The position numbers and the translations under genes were made by a program. From Halopseudomonas aestusnigri (lineage in GTDB: Bacteria; Pseudomonadota; Gammaproteobacteria; Pseudomonadales; Pseudomonadaceae): DNA of 64,000 bases. Position 1 is the first letter of the stretch. Each line of letters starts with the position of its first letter. The notes under the pieces are model-generated. The model saw only the letters and a list, made by a program, of their open reading frames with translations, was not told where the DNA came from and did no database searches. Location of the stretch: positions 113,106 to 177,105 of the forward strand of contig NZ_NBYK01000006.1 of NCBI RefSeq assembly GCF_002197985.1, in the 5' to 3' direction. Below are positions 1 through 9,460 of the stretch, piece by piece.

Positions 1-71
1 ATTTATCGGGGAGTCATAAAACTCGGGGGCTCCGCCCCCTCAGACAACCTATGACTCTTTTCCCGATAAAT
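1..71. repeat. Imperfect foldback (inverted repeat) with nested GC hairpin
   Basis: The first 10 bases (ATTTATCGGG) are the exact reverse complement of 62-71. Bases 11-18 (GAGTCATA) pair with 50-57, with four unpaired Ts at 58-61. Inside the loop GGGGGC (25-30) pairs with GCCCCC (34-39). The whole forms one long cruciform or RNA hairpin. It may be the end of a mobile or REP-like element, or a strong terminator for a gene left of the window. The palindrome might continue past the window edge, so its true limits are unknown. Confidence 0.55.
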
Positions 72-145
72 CTGCGCTACTCGCCCGCGTAAACGGGACT
101 AGGGTCCGTGCGGCGGCCACCTTCGTTGATCTTGCCTTCAAACCC

Positions 146-178
146 AAAAACCCCGCAGCACCATGCGGCGCTGCGGGG
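146..178 (-). terminator. Intrinsic terminator of the acyl-CoA dehydrogenase gene
   Basis: On the minus strand the gene's stop is followed by CCCCGCAGC, a short loop, GCTGCGGGG and then five Ts. The arms are at 151-159 and 170-178 and the T tract is the A-run at 146-150. This is a classic rho-independent terminator about 20 bases after the stop codon. Confidence 0.8.
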
Positions 179-197
179 CTGCTCACCGCTCATTGCA

Positions 198-1418
198 TTA
201 CTGAAAACGCTTGAGCTCCGCCTTGGCGATCGCGTTGCGGTGCACTTCATCCGGACCATCGGCGGTGCGCAGGTGCCGGGCGTAGACATACAGCTGTGCC
301 AGCGGGAAGTCGGAGGAAAAACCACCGGCGCCGTGGGCCTGAATCGCCCAGTCGATCACCTGACAAGCCATGTTCGGCGCTGCCACCTTGATCATCGCAA
401 TCTGCTTGGCGGCGACCTTATTGCCAACGGTATCCATCAGGTACGCCGCGTTCATCACCAGGAAGCGCGCCTGGTCGATCATGATCCGCGACTCGGCTAT
501 GCGCTCACGCCACACGCCCTGCTCGGCCAGCGTCTTGCCGAACGCAACGCGCTTGCTCAGACGTTCACACATCAGCGCCAGCGCCCGTTCGGCCTGACCG
601 ATCACCCGCATGCAGTGGTGAATACGACCCGGGCCAAGGCGGCCCTGAGCAATCTCGAAGCCCCGGCCTTCGCCCAGCAGCATGTTGCTGGCCGGCACGC
701 GCACGTTCTCGAAGATGATTTCCGGGTGACCATAGGGCGGGTCCATATAGCCGTAGCAGCCCATATCACGCAGCACGGTGACGCCAGGGGTGTTCATCGG
801 CACCAGAATCATCGACTGCTGCTGGTGGCGGTTGGGGTTCTCCGGGTCGCTCTTGCCCATCACCACCATGATCTCGCAGCGCTCGTTGGCGGCGCCGGAG
901 ATATACCACTTGCGGCCGTTGATCACGTACTCGTCGCCGTCACGCTCGATGCGGGTTTCCACATTAGTGGCATCGGAGGACGCCACCAGTGGCTCGGTCA
1001 TGGCAAAGGCAGAGCGGATTTCGCCGTTCAGCAGCGGGGTCAGCCAGCGTTCCTGCTGCTCTTTGGTGCCGTAGCGGGCCAGCACTTCCATGTTGCCGGT
1101 ATCCGGCGCGCCGCAGTTGAACACCTCGGACGCCCACATGCCCGGCACCCGTCCCATCAGCTCGGCCAGCGGGGCGTACTCCATGTTGCTCAGGCCCGGG
1201 CCGTGCTCGGCTTCCGGCAGAAACAGGTTCCACAGACCTTCGGCGCGGGCCTTGGCCTTGAGCTCTTCCATCAGTTTGACGGTGGTGTAGGCATTACCGG
1301 CCTTCTCGTTGGCGCGGATTTCTTCTTCGTAACGCTGTTCGTTGGGGAAAATGTGCGCGTCCATAAAATCGGAAACGCGCTTTTGCAGATCCAGTGAGCG
1401 TTCGGTCTGGTGGTACAT
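198..1418 (-). CDS. Acyl-CoA dehydrogenase family protein
   Basis: A 406-residue flavoprotein of the acyl-CoA dehydrogenase superfamily, expected to oxidise an acyl-CoA at the alpha-beta bond and pass electrons to ETF. An N-terminal helical domain, a middle beta domain (motifs FAMTEP near residue 140 and GRKWYISGA near 170) and a C-terminal helical domain are all present. The C-terminal segment ending [11 protein letters not shown] resembles the ACAD10/11-like subgroup, where I infer that an Asp takes the place of the usual catalytic Glu. The substrate cannot be told from sequence. The ATG at 1418 is preceded by an AGG-containing ribosome site. It is transcribed away from a TetR-family gene across a shared 160-base region holding a perfect palindrome, so TetR control is likely. 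Confidence 0.9.
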   Translation of the reverse strand: MYHQTERSLDLQKRVSDFMDAHIFPNEQRYEEEIRANEKAGNAYTTVKLMEELKAKARAEGLWNLFLPEAEHGPGLSNMEYAPLAELMGRVPGMWASEVFNCGAPDTGNMEVLARYGTKEQQERWLTPLLNGEIRSAFAMTEPLVASSDATNVETRIERDGDEYVINGRKWYISGAANERCEIMVVMGKSDPENPNRHQQQSMILVPMNTPGVTVLRDMGCYGYMDPPYGHPEIIFENVRVPASNMLLGEGRGFEIAQGRLGPGRIHHCMRVIGQAERALALMCERLSKRVAFGKTLAEQGVWRERIAESRIMIDQARFLVMNAAYLMDTVGNKVAAKQIAMIKVAAPNMACQVIDWAIQAHGAGGFSSDFPLAQLYVYARHLRTADGPDEVHRNAIAKAELKRFQ

Positions 1419-1479
1419 GGCGAACTCCTGAGGTGTCGATCATGCGGTTGCGATGGCAGCCGTCCTGGACACAAAATCT

Positions 1480-1497
1480 CAATACACATGTGTATTG
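1480..1497. promoter_or_regulatory. 18-bp perfect palindrome, probable TetR operator
   Basis: CAATACACATGTGTATTG is a perfect 18-base palindrome in the divergent spacer. A second, partial copy (ATTGTGTATGG) begins at 1501. A TATAAT hexamer at 1542-1547 fits the -10 box of the TetR gene. Operators of TetR proteins that control neighbouring acyl-CoA dehydrogenase genes usually have this size and place. Binding is inferred. Confidence 0.65.
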
Positions 1498-1578
1498 TCA
1501 ATTGTGTATGGAAATAGATATGACGCAGGCTTCGTCCGACTTATAATGCTCGTCCGAGACATTCACCGGAGTCATCAC

Positions 1579-2232
1579 ATGCCGACTGCCAGCAAACCCG
1601 GGCGCCGCGGTCGCCCAACCGGCCGCGCCGTGCTGACCCCACAGGACTGGTTCAACGCCGCCACCGAGGCCATCCTTGAGGGCGGCTTCGATCAATTGCG
1701 GGTACTGCCTCTGGCCAAGCGCCTGAAGGTGACCCGTGGCAGTTTCTACTGGCACTTCGAGGACCTGCCGCAGTTCATTCAGCTGTTTCTTGATCAGTGG
1801 CAAGCCCAGCGCATGAAGGGCCTGCGCTACTGGCAACCGGGGCTGGATCCGCAGTTGAGCCCCGAGCAGGAAGTTGAACGGGTACTGCTGTTGATGTTCG
1901 AGGGGCCGGCGGTCGAGTTCAAACGTATGAAGGTCGAGTTCGCCATCCGCGACTTTGCCCAGCGCGACCTTTACGCCCGCGATATTGTTGCCGCCGTGGA
2001 CGAGGCCAGGGTCGAGCAGACCGCCCGCCTGCTTGCGCCGCTGGTGCCCGCTGGTACTGCCCGTGGCATGGCAATGATTCAGTACGCGACGATCCTCGGC
2101 AGCGTGCTGTTGTTCCGCGGCCAACTGGGCGGGGAACGCGCCCTGCAGACCATACGTCAGCAGTGGCAGGCGTTACTGCAGCCCGCTCAAGCCGCGGGCT
2201 TGCCCGCCGATAACCCGAATGCTGAGTGCTGA
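1579..2232 (+). CDS. TetR/AcrR family transcriptional regulator
   Basis: A 217-residue protein. Its N-terminal 60-70 residues match a TetR helix-turn-helix domain (TPQDWFNAATEAILEGGFDQL, then LAKRLKVTRGSFYWHF), and the rest is a variable helical ligand domain. I chose the ATG at 1579 because translation from it gives a normal basic TetR N-terminus and a GGAG-type ribosome site (CCGGAG) lies just upstream; an in-frame start at 1453 would run through the operator. It stands divergent to the acyl-CoA dehydrogenase and probably represses it until an acyl-CoA or related ligand binds. That role is inferred from position. Confidence 0.88.
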   Translation: MPTASKPGRRGRPTGRAVLTPQDWFNAATEAILEGGFDQLRVLPLAKRLKVTRGSFYWHFEDLPQFIQLFLDQWQAQRMKGLRYWQPGLDPQLSPEQEVERVLLLMFEGPAVEFKRMKVEFAIRDFAQRDLYARDIVAAVDEARVEQTARLLAPLVPAGTARGMAMIQYATILGSVLLFRGQLGGERALQTIRQQWQALLQPAQAAGLPADNPNAEC

Positions 2233-2358
2233 TCCGGTGCGGGCTGGGCAGCCAGCACCGACGACGCTATGATAACCCTGTGCTGTCACACGCCGGATGC
2301 GGGATGACCGCGCGCTTCCTTGCGCCCCTGGGCGCACCAGGCCTGTAAGGAGCGAGCC

Positions 2359-5300
2359 GTGTTGACCCATTCCTGGTTCTATCAGGCAGATCTGCACCAA
2401 GGCCAGCTGCTGCATGGCCACCACCATTACGTTCTTTTGCTGGTTTCGGTGCTTGTCGCCATCGCTGCCTCATGGCTCGGCTTGCAGGTAGCCGGCCTCG
2501 CGCGGCGAGCAACCACCACCCCCACCCGCCAGGGCGCGCTGATCAGCGGAGCCATGGTACTGGGCGGCGGCATCTGGGCCATGCACTTTATCGGCATGTT
2601 GTCGTTTACCCTGCCGTTGCCTGTCCGATACGACCAGGCGACTACGCTGCTGTCGATGCTGCCGGCAATGGCTGCGTCGCTGCTGGCCCTGCATCTGCTC
2701 GCACGACCGAATCTCAACTGGCGAATCATGCTAAGTGGTGGTGTTCTGATTGGTGCCGGAATCGGCATGATGCATTACTACGGCATGACAGCCATGCGCA
2801 TGGACGCCCTGTTACGGTTCGACCCGCTGTGGTTTTTCGCATCGCTGATCATCGCCGTGGCCATGGCGGTTCTGGCGCTCTGGGTACGCTTTGGTCTGGG
2901 TCATGAGAGCCGCACCCATCTGCTGATTGCCGCCATCGTCATGGGGCTGGCAATTTCATCCATGCATTATGCCGGTATGGCGGCAGCCCGCTTTGTCGGT
3001 ACTGCCCAGCCGGATTTCGTGCCGCAGCTCAACGACCAGGAAAACAACGGACTGCTGATCGCCTTCGCCGTTGTCGTGTTCGGCGGTCTGGTTGGCGTAA
3101 TCAACGCGATGGTGCGCTTCAGTCAGCTGTACCAGCGGGTCCAGGCCAATACCGAACGCATCCGCAGCATCGCCGATACCGCCATTGATGCCATCATTAC
3201 CTGGGATACCAGCGGCATCATCGAGGAAGCCAACCATGCCGCAGAAAGCCTGTTTTGCTGGCCGCGCGATGAACTGGTCGGACAACATATCGATATCCTG
3301 CTGCCCAAGGATTCGGCGGCACAGACACACGCCTTCCTGCAGGATTTCAGCAATGCCGGACATCCCCCCCGCACCGGGATGAATCTGGAAACCTGGTGTC
3401 GCCGGCGCAATGGCACACTGTTTCCGGTCAGGGTTGCCCTGGGCCAGGCGACGCTCAAGGGTCGGAATCATTTCGTTGGATTTATCAGCGACATAACCGA
3501 GCGTCACCTGCTGGAGAAGTCGCTGCGTGAGCGCGAGGAGCAATACCGCAGCCTCATTGCCAACATCCCCGGGGTTACCTTTCGCTGCCTGCCCAGGGAA
3601 GACTGGCGCATGCTGTTCATCAGCGACGCTGTTGAACAGATGACCGGCTGGCCGGCCGAGCGTTTCCTCAGTGGAGAGCTGAGCTTCGCAGACCTGATTC
3701 ATCCGGACGACAGCGACTTCACCGTCGAGCACGTCATGGGCGCTATCAGCCGACGCGAGAAACACACGCTCGAGTACCGTATTTTCCATCGCGACGGCCA
3801 ACTGCGCTGGGTATGCGAATATGCCAGCGCGATTTTCGACGAACAGGGAAATGCCGAGTGGATCGACGGCGTGATCATCGATATCACCGATGCCAAACTG
3901 CGCAATGCCGAGTTCAAGGGTATCGTTCGGGCCATCAGTCAGGCTCAGGGCATGGCGGATATCGACCTCGACGGCCGGATCATCTTCTCCAACCGCCGCT
4001 TTATCGATCTGTCCGGTTACCCGGCAGAGCAGCTGGAGGGTCGGCATCTGCAGCAACTGCTGGTAAGCGGACAATTTGATCCGCAGCAGTGGCAGAAGGT
4101 ACGCGAAGGCGAGTATCTGGCAGGCGAATACACCCTGAGTCATGCCAACGGCAGCAGCATCCACACCCAGATCTACTTCAACCCCATCATCGACGCCTAT
4201 GGTCGCCCGGCCAAGGTGGTCATGCTGGTGACCGATCTCAGCGAGCGTCACCGCATGGAATTGGCGCTGCTCGCCGCCAAGGAGCGCGCGGAACTGGCCG
4301 CCGAGTCCAAGGGCGCCTTCCTTGCCAATATGAGCCACGAAATTCGCACCCCGATGAACGCCATTATCGGCTTCAGCGAAGTGCTGTTGAATGAGTCGCT
4401 GAGCAGCACCCAGCGCAAGTATCTGAAAACCGTAAACCAGTCTGCACGCTCACTGCTCGGGCTGCTTAACGACATTCTTGATACTGCCAAGCTGGAGAAG
4501 GGAGCGGTCCAGCTTGAAGAAAACGCCTTCTCGCTGCGCGACCTGTGCCGACAGCTGATCAATGTATTTTCGCTGGAAGCCGGTCAGAAGGGCCTGGCGC
4601 TTGAGTTCGACTATCACGCGCAACAGGAGCATTACCGTGGTGACCCCATGCGGGTGCGGCAGGTGTTGACCAATCTGCTGGGTAACGCCATCAAGTTTAC
4701 CCGTCAGGGCAGCGTGCGCCTGCAGGTCGACGCTGACAGCGATGGAGTATGCCTGCGTATCAGCGATACCGGCATCGGCATTGAGCCCGAGCGTATTCAG
4801 CAAATCTTCGAACCGTTCGCGCAGGCAGACGCCTCAATGAGCCGGCGTTTCGGCGGCACCGGCCTGGGTACCACCATTGCGCGCCAGCTGGTTGAGCTGA
4901 TGGGCGGCGAGATCCGGGTCAGCAGCGTGCCGGAACAGGGCTCCACGTTTGCGGTCAGGCTGCCACTGGAGCCGCTGGACGACCTCACCGCGCAGCTGGC
5001 AAATAAAACTGCCGGCAATATCGAACTGCCGCCGCTGCGCATTCTGGTCGCCGATGACGTCGCCGAAAACGTGCAACTGATGGAAGTGATGCTGCGTGCC
5101 GAGGGCCACCGGGTGTACAGCGCCGATAATGGCCTGAGTGCCTTCGAGCGCGTTGTCGACGACCGCTTTGACCTGATCCTGATGGATATGCAGATGCCCG
5201 AGGTGGATGGCCTGGAAGCTACCCGGATCATCCGCCGCTACGAGGCCAACATGGGCTATCCGCCCACCCCCATCATCGCCCTGACAGCCAGCGTGCTGGA

Positions 5301-6021
5301 CCGGGACCGCGAGGCGGCCCGTGCCGCCGGCATGGAAGGGTTCGCCTCCAAGCCGGTTGATCGCGAGGCACTCAAGCGCGAGATTGCCCGGGTCTTGGGT
5401 CTGCAACTTGCTGATGAGGTGTCGTTGAAGCCCGCTACCGCCAGGGGGCCGCAGCTGGTTGACTGGTACGCTGGCGAGCAGCGCTGGGGCGATCGTCAGG
5501 CGCTGATTGAGGCGATCCAGCGCTTCCTGGCCGATCTGCCGGCGCGGCTCGCAGAGCTCGAACAGGCGCTGCAGCAACCGTCAGCCGAACAGGCCCGCAG
5601 CCTGGTTCATCGCATCAACGGGAGCGCCGGCAACCTGTCGCTGCAGCAGCTGCAGCAGGCCGCCGCCGAGCTCGAGAAACGTCTCACACAAACACCGACG
5701 CCTGCGCTGGCAGACGCCCTGCACGCCCTGCTGACCGCCGCGGAGCAGACCCGGGCCGCCATGCCAGAGCCTGGCCAACGCCGGCATCACAATAGCCACA
5801 GCAATCTGTCGAGAGAGCAGCGCCAGCACTTGGTCGATAATCTGATCACGGTTCTCAACCGCGGCGAGGTCAACGAACAGGCGCTGCAGCAACTGGCCGA
5901 CACGCTGGAGCAGGACAAGCGCCAGGCTCTGGAGCAGGCGCTGGACAACTTTGATTTTGCGACTGCGATCTCGCTGCTGGAAGCCGAGCGCAGCCTTGCC
6001 GCTACCGAGACCGAGGGCTGA
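2359..6021 (+). CDS. MHYT/PAS hybrid sensor histidine kinase with receiver and Hpt domains
   Basis: A 1220-residue membrane-bound hybrid kinase. The N-terminus is a seven-helix MHYT sensor with three signature motifs (MHFIGM, MMHYYGM, SMHYAGM). Three PAS segments follow (about residues 255-630). Then come HisKA (phospho-acceptor His660 in NMSHEIRTPMN), an ATPase domain (GGTGLG box), a receiver (Asp943 in LILMDMQMPE) and an Hpt domain (His1084 in HRINGSAGN), so a full His-Asp-His relay sits in one chain. GTG at 2359 is chosen because TAAGGAG lies 6 bases before it; an upstream in-frame ATG (2320) lacks a site. The HD-GYP response regulator starts 8 bases after the stop and is the likely partner. 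MHYT domains are proposed to sense O2, CO or NO through copper; the ligand here is unknown. Confidence 0.92.
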   Translation: MLTHSWFYQADLHQGQLLHGHHHYVLLLVSVLVAIAASWLGLQVAGLARRATTTPTRQGALISGAMVLGGGIWAMHFIGMLSFTLPLPVRYDQATTLLSMLPAMAASLLALHLLARPNLNWRIMLSGGVLIGAGIGMMHYYGMTAMRMDALLRFDPLWFFASLIIAVAMAVLALWVRFGLGHESRTHLLIAAIVMGLAISSMHYAGMAAARFVGTAQPDFVPQLNDQENNGLLIAFAVVVFGGLVGVINAMVRFSQLYQRVQANTERIRSIADTAIDAIITWDTSGIIEEANHAAESLFCWPRDELVGQHIDILLPKDSAAQTHAFLQDFSNAGHPPRTGMNLETWCRRRNGTLFPVRVALGQATLKGRNHFVGFISDITERHLLEKSLREREEQYRSLIANIPGVTFRCLPREDWRMLFISDAVEQMTGWPAERFLSGELSFADLIHPDDSDFTVEHVMGAISRREKHTLEYRIFHRDGQLRWVCEYASAIFDEQGNAEWIDGVIIDITDAKLRNAEFKGIVRAISQAQGMADIDLDGRIIFSNRRFIDLSGYPAEQLEGRHLQQLLVSGQFDPQQWQKVREGEYLAGEYTLSHANGSSIHTQIYFNPIIDAYGRPAKVVMLVTDLSERHRMELALLAAKERAELAAESKGAFLANMSHEIRTPMNAIIGFSEVLLNESLSSTQRKYLKTVNQSARSLLGLLNDILDTAKLEKGAVQLEENAFSLRDLCRQLINVFSLEAGQKGLALEFDYHAQQEHYRGDPMRVRQVLTNLLGNAIKFTRQGSVRLQVDADSDGVCLRISDTGIGIEPERIQQIFEPFAQADASMSRRFGGTGLGTTIARQLVELMGGEIRVSSVPEQGSTFAVRLPLEPLDDLTAQLANKTAGNIELPPLRILVADDVAENVQLMEVMLRAEGHRVYSADNGLSAFERVVDDRFDLILMDMQMPEVDGLEATRIIRRYEANMGYPPTPIIALTASVLDRDREAARAAGMEGFASKPVDREALKREIARVLGLQLADEVSLKPATARGPQLVDWYAGEQRWGDRQALIEAIQRFLADLPARLAELEQALQQPSAEQARSLVHRINGSAGNLSLQQLQQAAAELEKRLTQTPTPALADALHALLTAAEQTRAAMPEPGQRRHHNSHSNLSREQRQHLVDNLITVLNRGEVNEQALQQLADTLEQDKRQALEQALDNFDFATAISLLEAERSLAATETEG

Positions 6022-6029
6022 ATCCGCCA

Positions 6030-7019
6030 ATGCCATTCAAGGACAAACGCCCGGCGCTGCTGCTGGTCGACGACGAACCCGCGAACCTGCACGTGCTGAA
6101 ACACATTCTGCAGGATGACTACCGACTGCTGTTTGCCCGTGACGGCCAGCGAGCACTGGAGCTGGCCGCCGCCGAACGGCCACAGCTGATTCTGCTGGAT
6201 GTCATGATGCCAGGCATGACCGGCCATGAGGTCTGCGCGCAGCTGAAAAGTGATCCACACACCAGCGATATCCCGGTGATCTTCGTCACCGCCCTGTCCA
6301 GCGTAGAGGACGAGATACGCGGCTTTGAGCTGGGCGCGGTCGATTACATCAGCAAACCGGTCAGCGCCCCGATCGTCAAGGCACGGGTACGCACCCATCT
6401 GTCTCTGGTGCGCGCCGAAGTGCTGCGCCAGACCCGTCTGAATATCGTTCAGGCGCTGGGCATGGCGGCCGAATACAAGGATAACGAGACCGGCCTGCAC
6501 GTCATCCGAATGAGCCACTTCTCGCGCATCATCGCGCTGGAGGCCGGCTTCAGCCCGGACGAAGCCGAAGAACTGCTGCACGCTGCGCCCATGCACGATG
6601 TCGGCAAGATCGGCATCCCGGACGCCATTTTGCAAAAGCCGGGCAAGCTCGACGAAAACGAATGGCTGATCATGCAGAAGCACCCGGAAATCGGCGCACA
6701 GATCATCGGCGAGCACAACGCCAGCATGCTGCAGATGGCTCGGCGTATTGCTCTCGGGCATCACGAAAAATGGGACGGCAGCGGCTATCCGGCCGGACTC
6801 GCCGGCGATGACATCCCCATTGAGGCGCGCATTGTTGCCATCGCCGACGTATTTGACGCACTCACCAGCGTACGCCCCTACAAAAAGGCCTGGACAGTCG
6901 AGGATGCCGTTGCGCTGATTCGCGAACAGAGCGGCAGACACTTCGATCCGCAACTGGTCGAGTGCTTTATACGGCGTCTGGACGAAATAAATCAGATCCG
7001 CGAGCGCTGGGCCGAGTAG
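6030..7019 (+). CDS. Response regulator with HD-GYP phosphodiesterase domain
   Basis: A 329-residue cytoplasmic protein. A receiver domain (residues 8-125, acidic pair D14/D15, phospho-acceptor D57 in LILLDVMMPG) is joined to an HD-GYP domain (about 140-320). The HD pair is H189-D190 (PMHDVGKIGIPD), followed by HHEKWDGSGYP with GYP at 252-254, so all diagnostic residues are kept and c-di-GMP hydrolysis is expected. The gene follows the hybrid kinase by 8 bases, so the two probably form one signalling pair: phosphorelay from Hpt His to this Asp would tune c-di-GMP breakdown. Confidence 0.92.
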   Translation: MPFKDKRPALLLVDDEPANLHVLKHILQDDYRLLFARDGQRALELAAAERPQLILLDVMMPGMTGHEVCAQLKSDPHTSDIPVIFVTALSSVEDEIRGFELGAVDYISKPVSAPIVKARVRTHLSLVRAEVLRQTRLNIVQALGMAAEYKDNETGLHVIRMSHFSRIIALEAGFSPDEAEELLHAAPMHDVGKIGIPDAILQKPGKLDENEWLIMQKHPEIGAQIIGEHNASMLQMARRIALGHHEKWDGSGYPAGLAGDDIPIEARIVAIADVFDALTSVRPYKKAWTVEDAVALIREQSGRHFDPQLVECFIRRLDEINQIRERWAE

Positions 7020-7096
7020 CCGGCGACCAGCGACTGTGGAACACTGCGCACCAACGCCGGTCTGATACCGGTCCCGCTCCTGTAATGGAAATCCCA

Positions 7097-7624
7097 ATGC
7101 TGCTGCGCTACGCCCTTTTGACGCTTGCTATTGCCCTGCCAGTCCATGCCGCGCAACCGTTGACGGTCGACTGGCTCGACCTGCTGCCCGCCGAGGACTA
7201 CCAGGCGATGCTCGACATGCCCGATATCGAACACGGCTTCGGACCCGATGCCGATGGCAACTTCGACACCAGTCTGCGACAACGCGAGGGGCTCCCCGAG
7301 GTGATGTACTCGACCCGCGTTGTCGGCGAGTACGATGGCAAGGAGCTGCGCATCGGCGGCTATCCGGTCCCGCTGGAAACCGACGATCAGGGACGCTACA
7401 CCAGCCTCTTTCTGGTGCCGTATGCCGGCGCCTGCATCCATGTGCCGCCACCACCGCCCAACCAGATCATCCTGGTCGAGTATCCGGATGGCGTGGTGAT
7501 CGACGACATCTACCAACCCTACTGGGTACAGGGTACCCTGCGCGTCGAGCAGACCAGCAACGCGCTGGCGGATGCAAGCTATCAGCTGCAGGCCAGTCGG
7601 GTATGGCTCTACGACGGCGAGTAG
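7097..7624 (+). CDS. DUF3299 domain exported protein
   Basis: A 175-residue protein with a clear signal peptide (MLLRYALLTLAIALPVHAA, cleavage near residue 19), so it is periplasmic. The rest matches DUF3299: VDWLDLLP near the start, RIGGYPVPLE in the middle, and CIHVPPPPPNQIILV. I chose the ATG at 7097 because it gives the signal peptide directly and GGAAA lies just upstream; ATG 7085 is possible and adds four residues. It follows the HD-GYP gene by 77 bases on the same strand. In other proteobacteria DUF3299 proteins occur beside ABC-transporter genes of the lipoprotein or MacB type; none is here. Function unknown. Confidence 0.8.
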   Translation: MLLRYALLTLAIALPVHAAQPLTVDWLDLLPAEDYQAMLDMPDIEHGFGPDADGNFDTSLRQREGLPEVMYSTRVVGEYDGKELRIGGYPVPLETDDQGRYTSLFLVPYAGACIHVPPPPPNQIILVEYPDGVVIDDIYQPYWVQGTLRVEQTSNALADASYQLQASRVWLYDGE

Positions 7625-7716
7625 ATCAGCCCGCAATCGCCCACCCGGGTGGCATCACGCCATTATCAACTGCGCTAAGCTCGTATTTTTGAAACCCGCT
7701 TTCAGGAGAAAGCCCC

Positions 7717-8655
7717 ATGCAACTGCTGATAGGTCTGATCGGCCTGTTCGTTCTGATCGCGTTCAGCCTGCGTCGCTGGCTGCTGCGCCGCGAGTCACCG
7801 CAGGTGCAGGCAGTCGATTTCGACGGTGAACTGTATCGAATCGGACAGGCCTGCGTGGCCCGCCGCGGCCCGCAGGATGCCGAACAGACCGTTCTGGTGA
7901 TGCCCGGGTTTGTGGAGAATTTTCTCTACTTCACCGAGCACTATGAGAATCCATCCCTGCAATTGATCCTGCTCACCAGTGCCGACTACCATGTGCCGGT
8001 CAACCGGCCCCGCTTCAGCGAGGCCGACTGGATCAGCCAGCCGAAGGCCCGCGCCGGCACCATTGCCTACGACGCAGAGGTACTCAACCAGGCCCTGCAG
8101 CACCTGGCGACCGGCAAACAGATACGCGTGCATGGCCACTCACGCGGCGGCGCTGTAGTACTGGAGTCGGCGCGCCAGCGCCCCGACCTGTTCACGCGGG
8201 TTGAGGTCATACTGGAGGCGCCGGTACTGCCCCAGGGCAAGCCCTATCGCGATGTACCGCGATTCTTCCGCTGGTTTCTGCCCTTCTATCTGTTTGCCTG
8301 GCAACAGCAGCCCATCTCGGCCGCCAACCGCAGCCTGTTCGGCCCACTCGACGATCCGCGCAAGCGCGAGCTGATCATGGCGCTGCCATTCAACCCGAAA
8401 CGCGGCAGCACCTTCGTCCACAACATTCTGGATCTGGCCAGCTGGATGCCGACCAATACCCCGGACATCTATCAGCACGTCTGCCGCGGGGCGATTCTGG
8501 TTCCCAGCGCGGATCGTATTCTGGAGCCCCGTGCGATGCTGCACAGCGCCCGCCAGGCAGAACGCCTGCAAATCATCGAAATCGAGGGCTGCAGCCACCT
8601 GATCACCGCCGATCGCCCGGACTGCATTCCCCCGCTGACGACCTTGACCCCATGA
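7717..8655 (+). CDS. Alpha/beta hydrolase, N-terminally membrane anchored
   Basis: A 312-residue protein. Residues 1-20 form a hydrophobic helix that is probably an anchor. The nucleophile elbow is GHSRGG with Ser142. A later acid (PSADRI) and the His in GCSHLITADRPD complete a plausible Ser-Asp-His triad, typical of alpha/beta-fold esterases or lipases. The ribosome site CAGGAG lies 8 bases before the ATG. The last four bases overlap the start of trmO (ATGA), so the two are translationally coupled. The substrate is not recognisable. Confidence 0.82.
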   Translation: MQLLIGLIGLFVLIAFSLRRWLLRRESPQVQAVDFDGELYRIGQACVARRGPQDAEQTVLVMPGFVENFLYFTEHYENPSLQLILLTSADYHVPVNRPRFSEADWISQPKARAGTIAYDAEVLNQALQHLATGKQIRVHGHSRGGAVVLESARQRPDLFTRVEVILEAPVLPQGKPYRDVPRFFRWFLPFYLFAWQQQPISAANRSLFGPLDDPRKRELIMALPFNPKRGSTFVHNILDLASWMPTNTPDIYQHVCRGAILVPSADRILEPRAMLHSARQAERLQIIEIEGCSHLITADRPDCIPPLTTLTP

Positions 8656-9353
8656 GCTGGCAGTTTGACCCGGTAGGTATCATCCACTCCTGCTTTGCAG
8701 AAAAGTTCGCCATTCCGCGCCAGCCCCTGCTGGCGCCCGCCGCAACCGCAAGCCTGGAGTTGTTGCCGCCCTACAACCAGCCGGAAGCACTCGAAGGGCT
8801 GGAGGGCGTCAGCCATCTGTGGCTGATCTTTGTCTTTCATGCGGCCGCCAGCGGCCCGCAGCACCTGCGCGTGCGGCCGCCCAGGCTGGGCGGCAATCAG
8901 CGTATCGGCGTATTTGCCAGCCGCGCTACCCATCGTCCCAACCCGATTGGCCAATCGGTGGTAAGGCTGGAAGGCATCGAGCAAAACCGCCTGCTGCTGT
9001 CCGGCGTGGATCTGCTGGACGGCACCCCGGTGCTGGATATAAAGCCCTACGTGCCCTACGCTGACTGCATTGAAGATGCCGTCAACCCGCTTGCACCAAT
9101 ACCGCCGCATGCCCTGCCCGTGAGCTGGAGCGATGCAGCACTGGCACAGGCACAGGCACATCAGACACGGCTGGGGCAGCCGCTGGTCGCGCTGATCGAG
9201 CAATGCCTGAGTCAGGACCCGAAGCCGGCCTACCAGCAACCCGGGCCGGAGCGCGAGTATGGCGTGACTCTCTGGGATGTGAATGTTCGCTGGCATTATC
9301 CGCAGCCCGACAGGATTCGGGTGCTTGAGGTCAGTCAGCCGCAGCGCCCCTAG
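8652..9353 (+). CDS. trmO: tRNA (N6-threonylcarbamoyl-A37) N6-methyltransferase TrmO
   Basis: A 233-residue member of the TsaA/TrmO (YaeB) family, which uses S-adenosylmethionine to methylate t6A37 in tRNA-Thr. Family marks are the opening PVGIIHSCFAEKF.IPRQP, the central GVSHLWLIFVFH, RPPRLGGN, FASRATHRPNPIGQSVV and LDIKPYVPYAD. Length fits the family. It overlaps the hydrolase by four bases. Another enzyme of the same modification pathway, TsaC, lies at the right end of this window. Confidence 0.92.
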   Translation: MSWQFDPVGIIHSCFAEKFAIPRQPLLAPAATASLELLPPYNQPEALEGLEGVSHLWLIFVFHAAASGPQHLRVRPPRLGGNQRIGVFASRATHRPNPIGQSVVRLEGIEQNRLLLSGVDLLDGTPVLDIKPYVPYADCIEDAVNPLAPIPPHALPVSWSDAALAQAQAHQTRLGQPLVALIEQCLSQDPKPAYQQPGPEREYGVTLWDVNVRWHYPQPDRIRVLEVSQPQRP

Positions 9354-9460
9354 GCCGAAGACCCTCGCTCATCAGTCGTCCGACGCGGCGATCCGCCTGG
9401 CATCCTGGCGACATGACGATATACTCAGCCAACGCATAAACAGGGGACGTTCGTTTCGCC

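Noticed and set aside
108-1397. Plus-strand open frame of 429 codons opposite the acyl-CoA dehydrogenase
   Set aside because: His-rich translation typical of antisense frames of high-GC genes; the minus-strand enzyme is clear.
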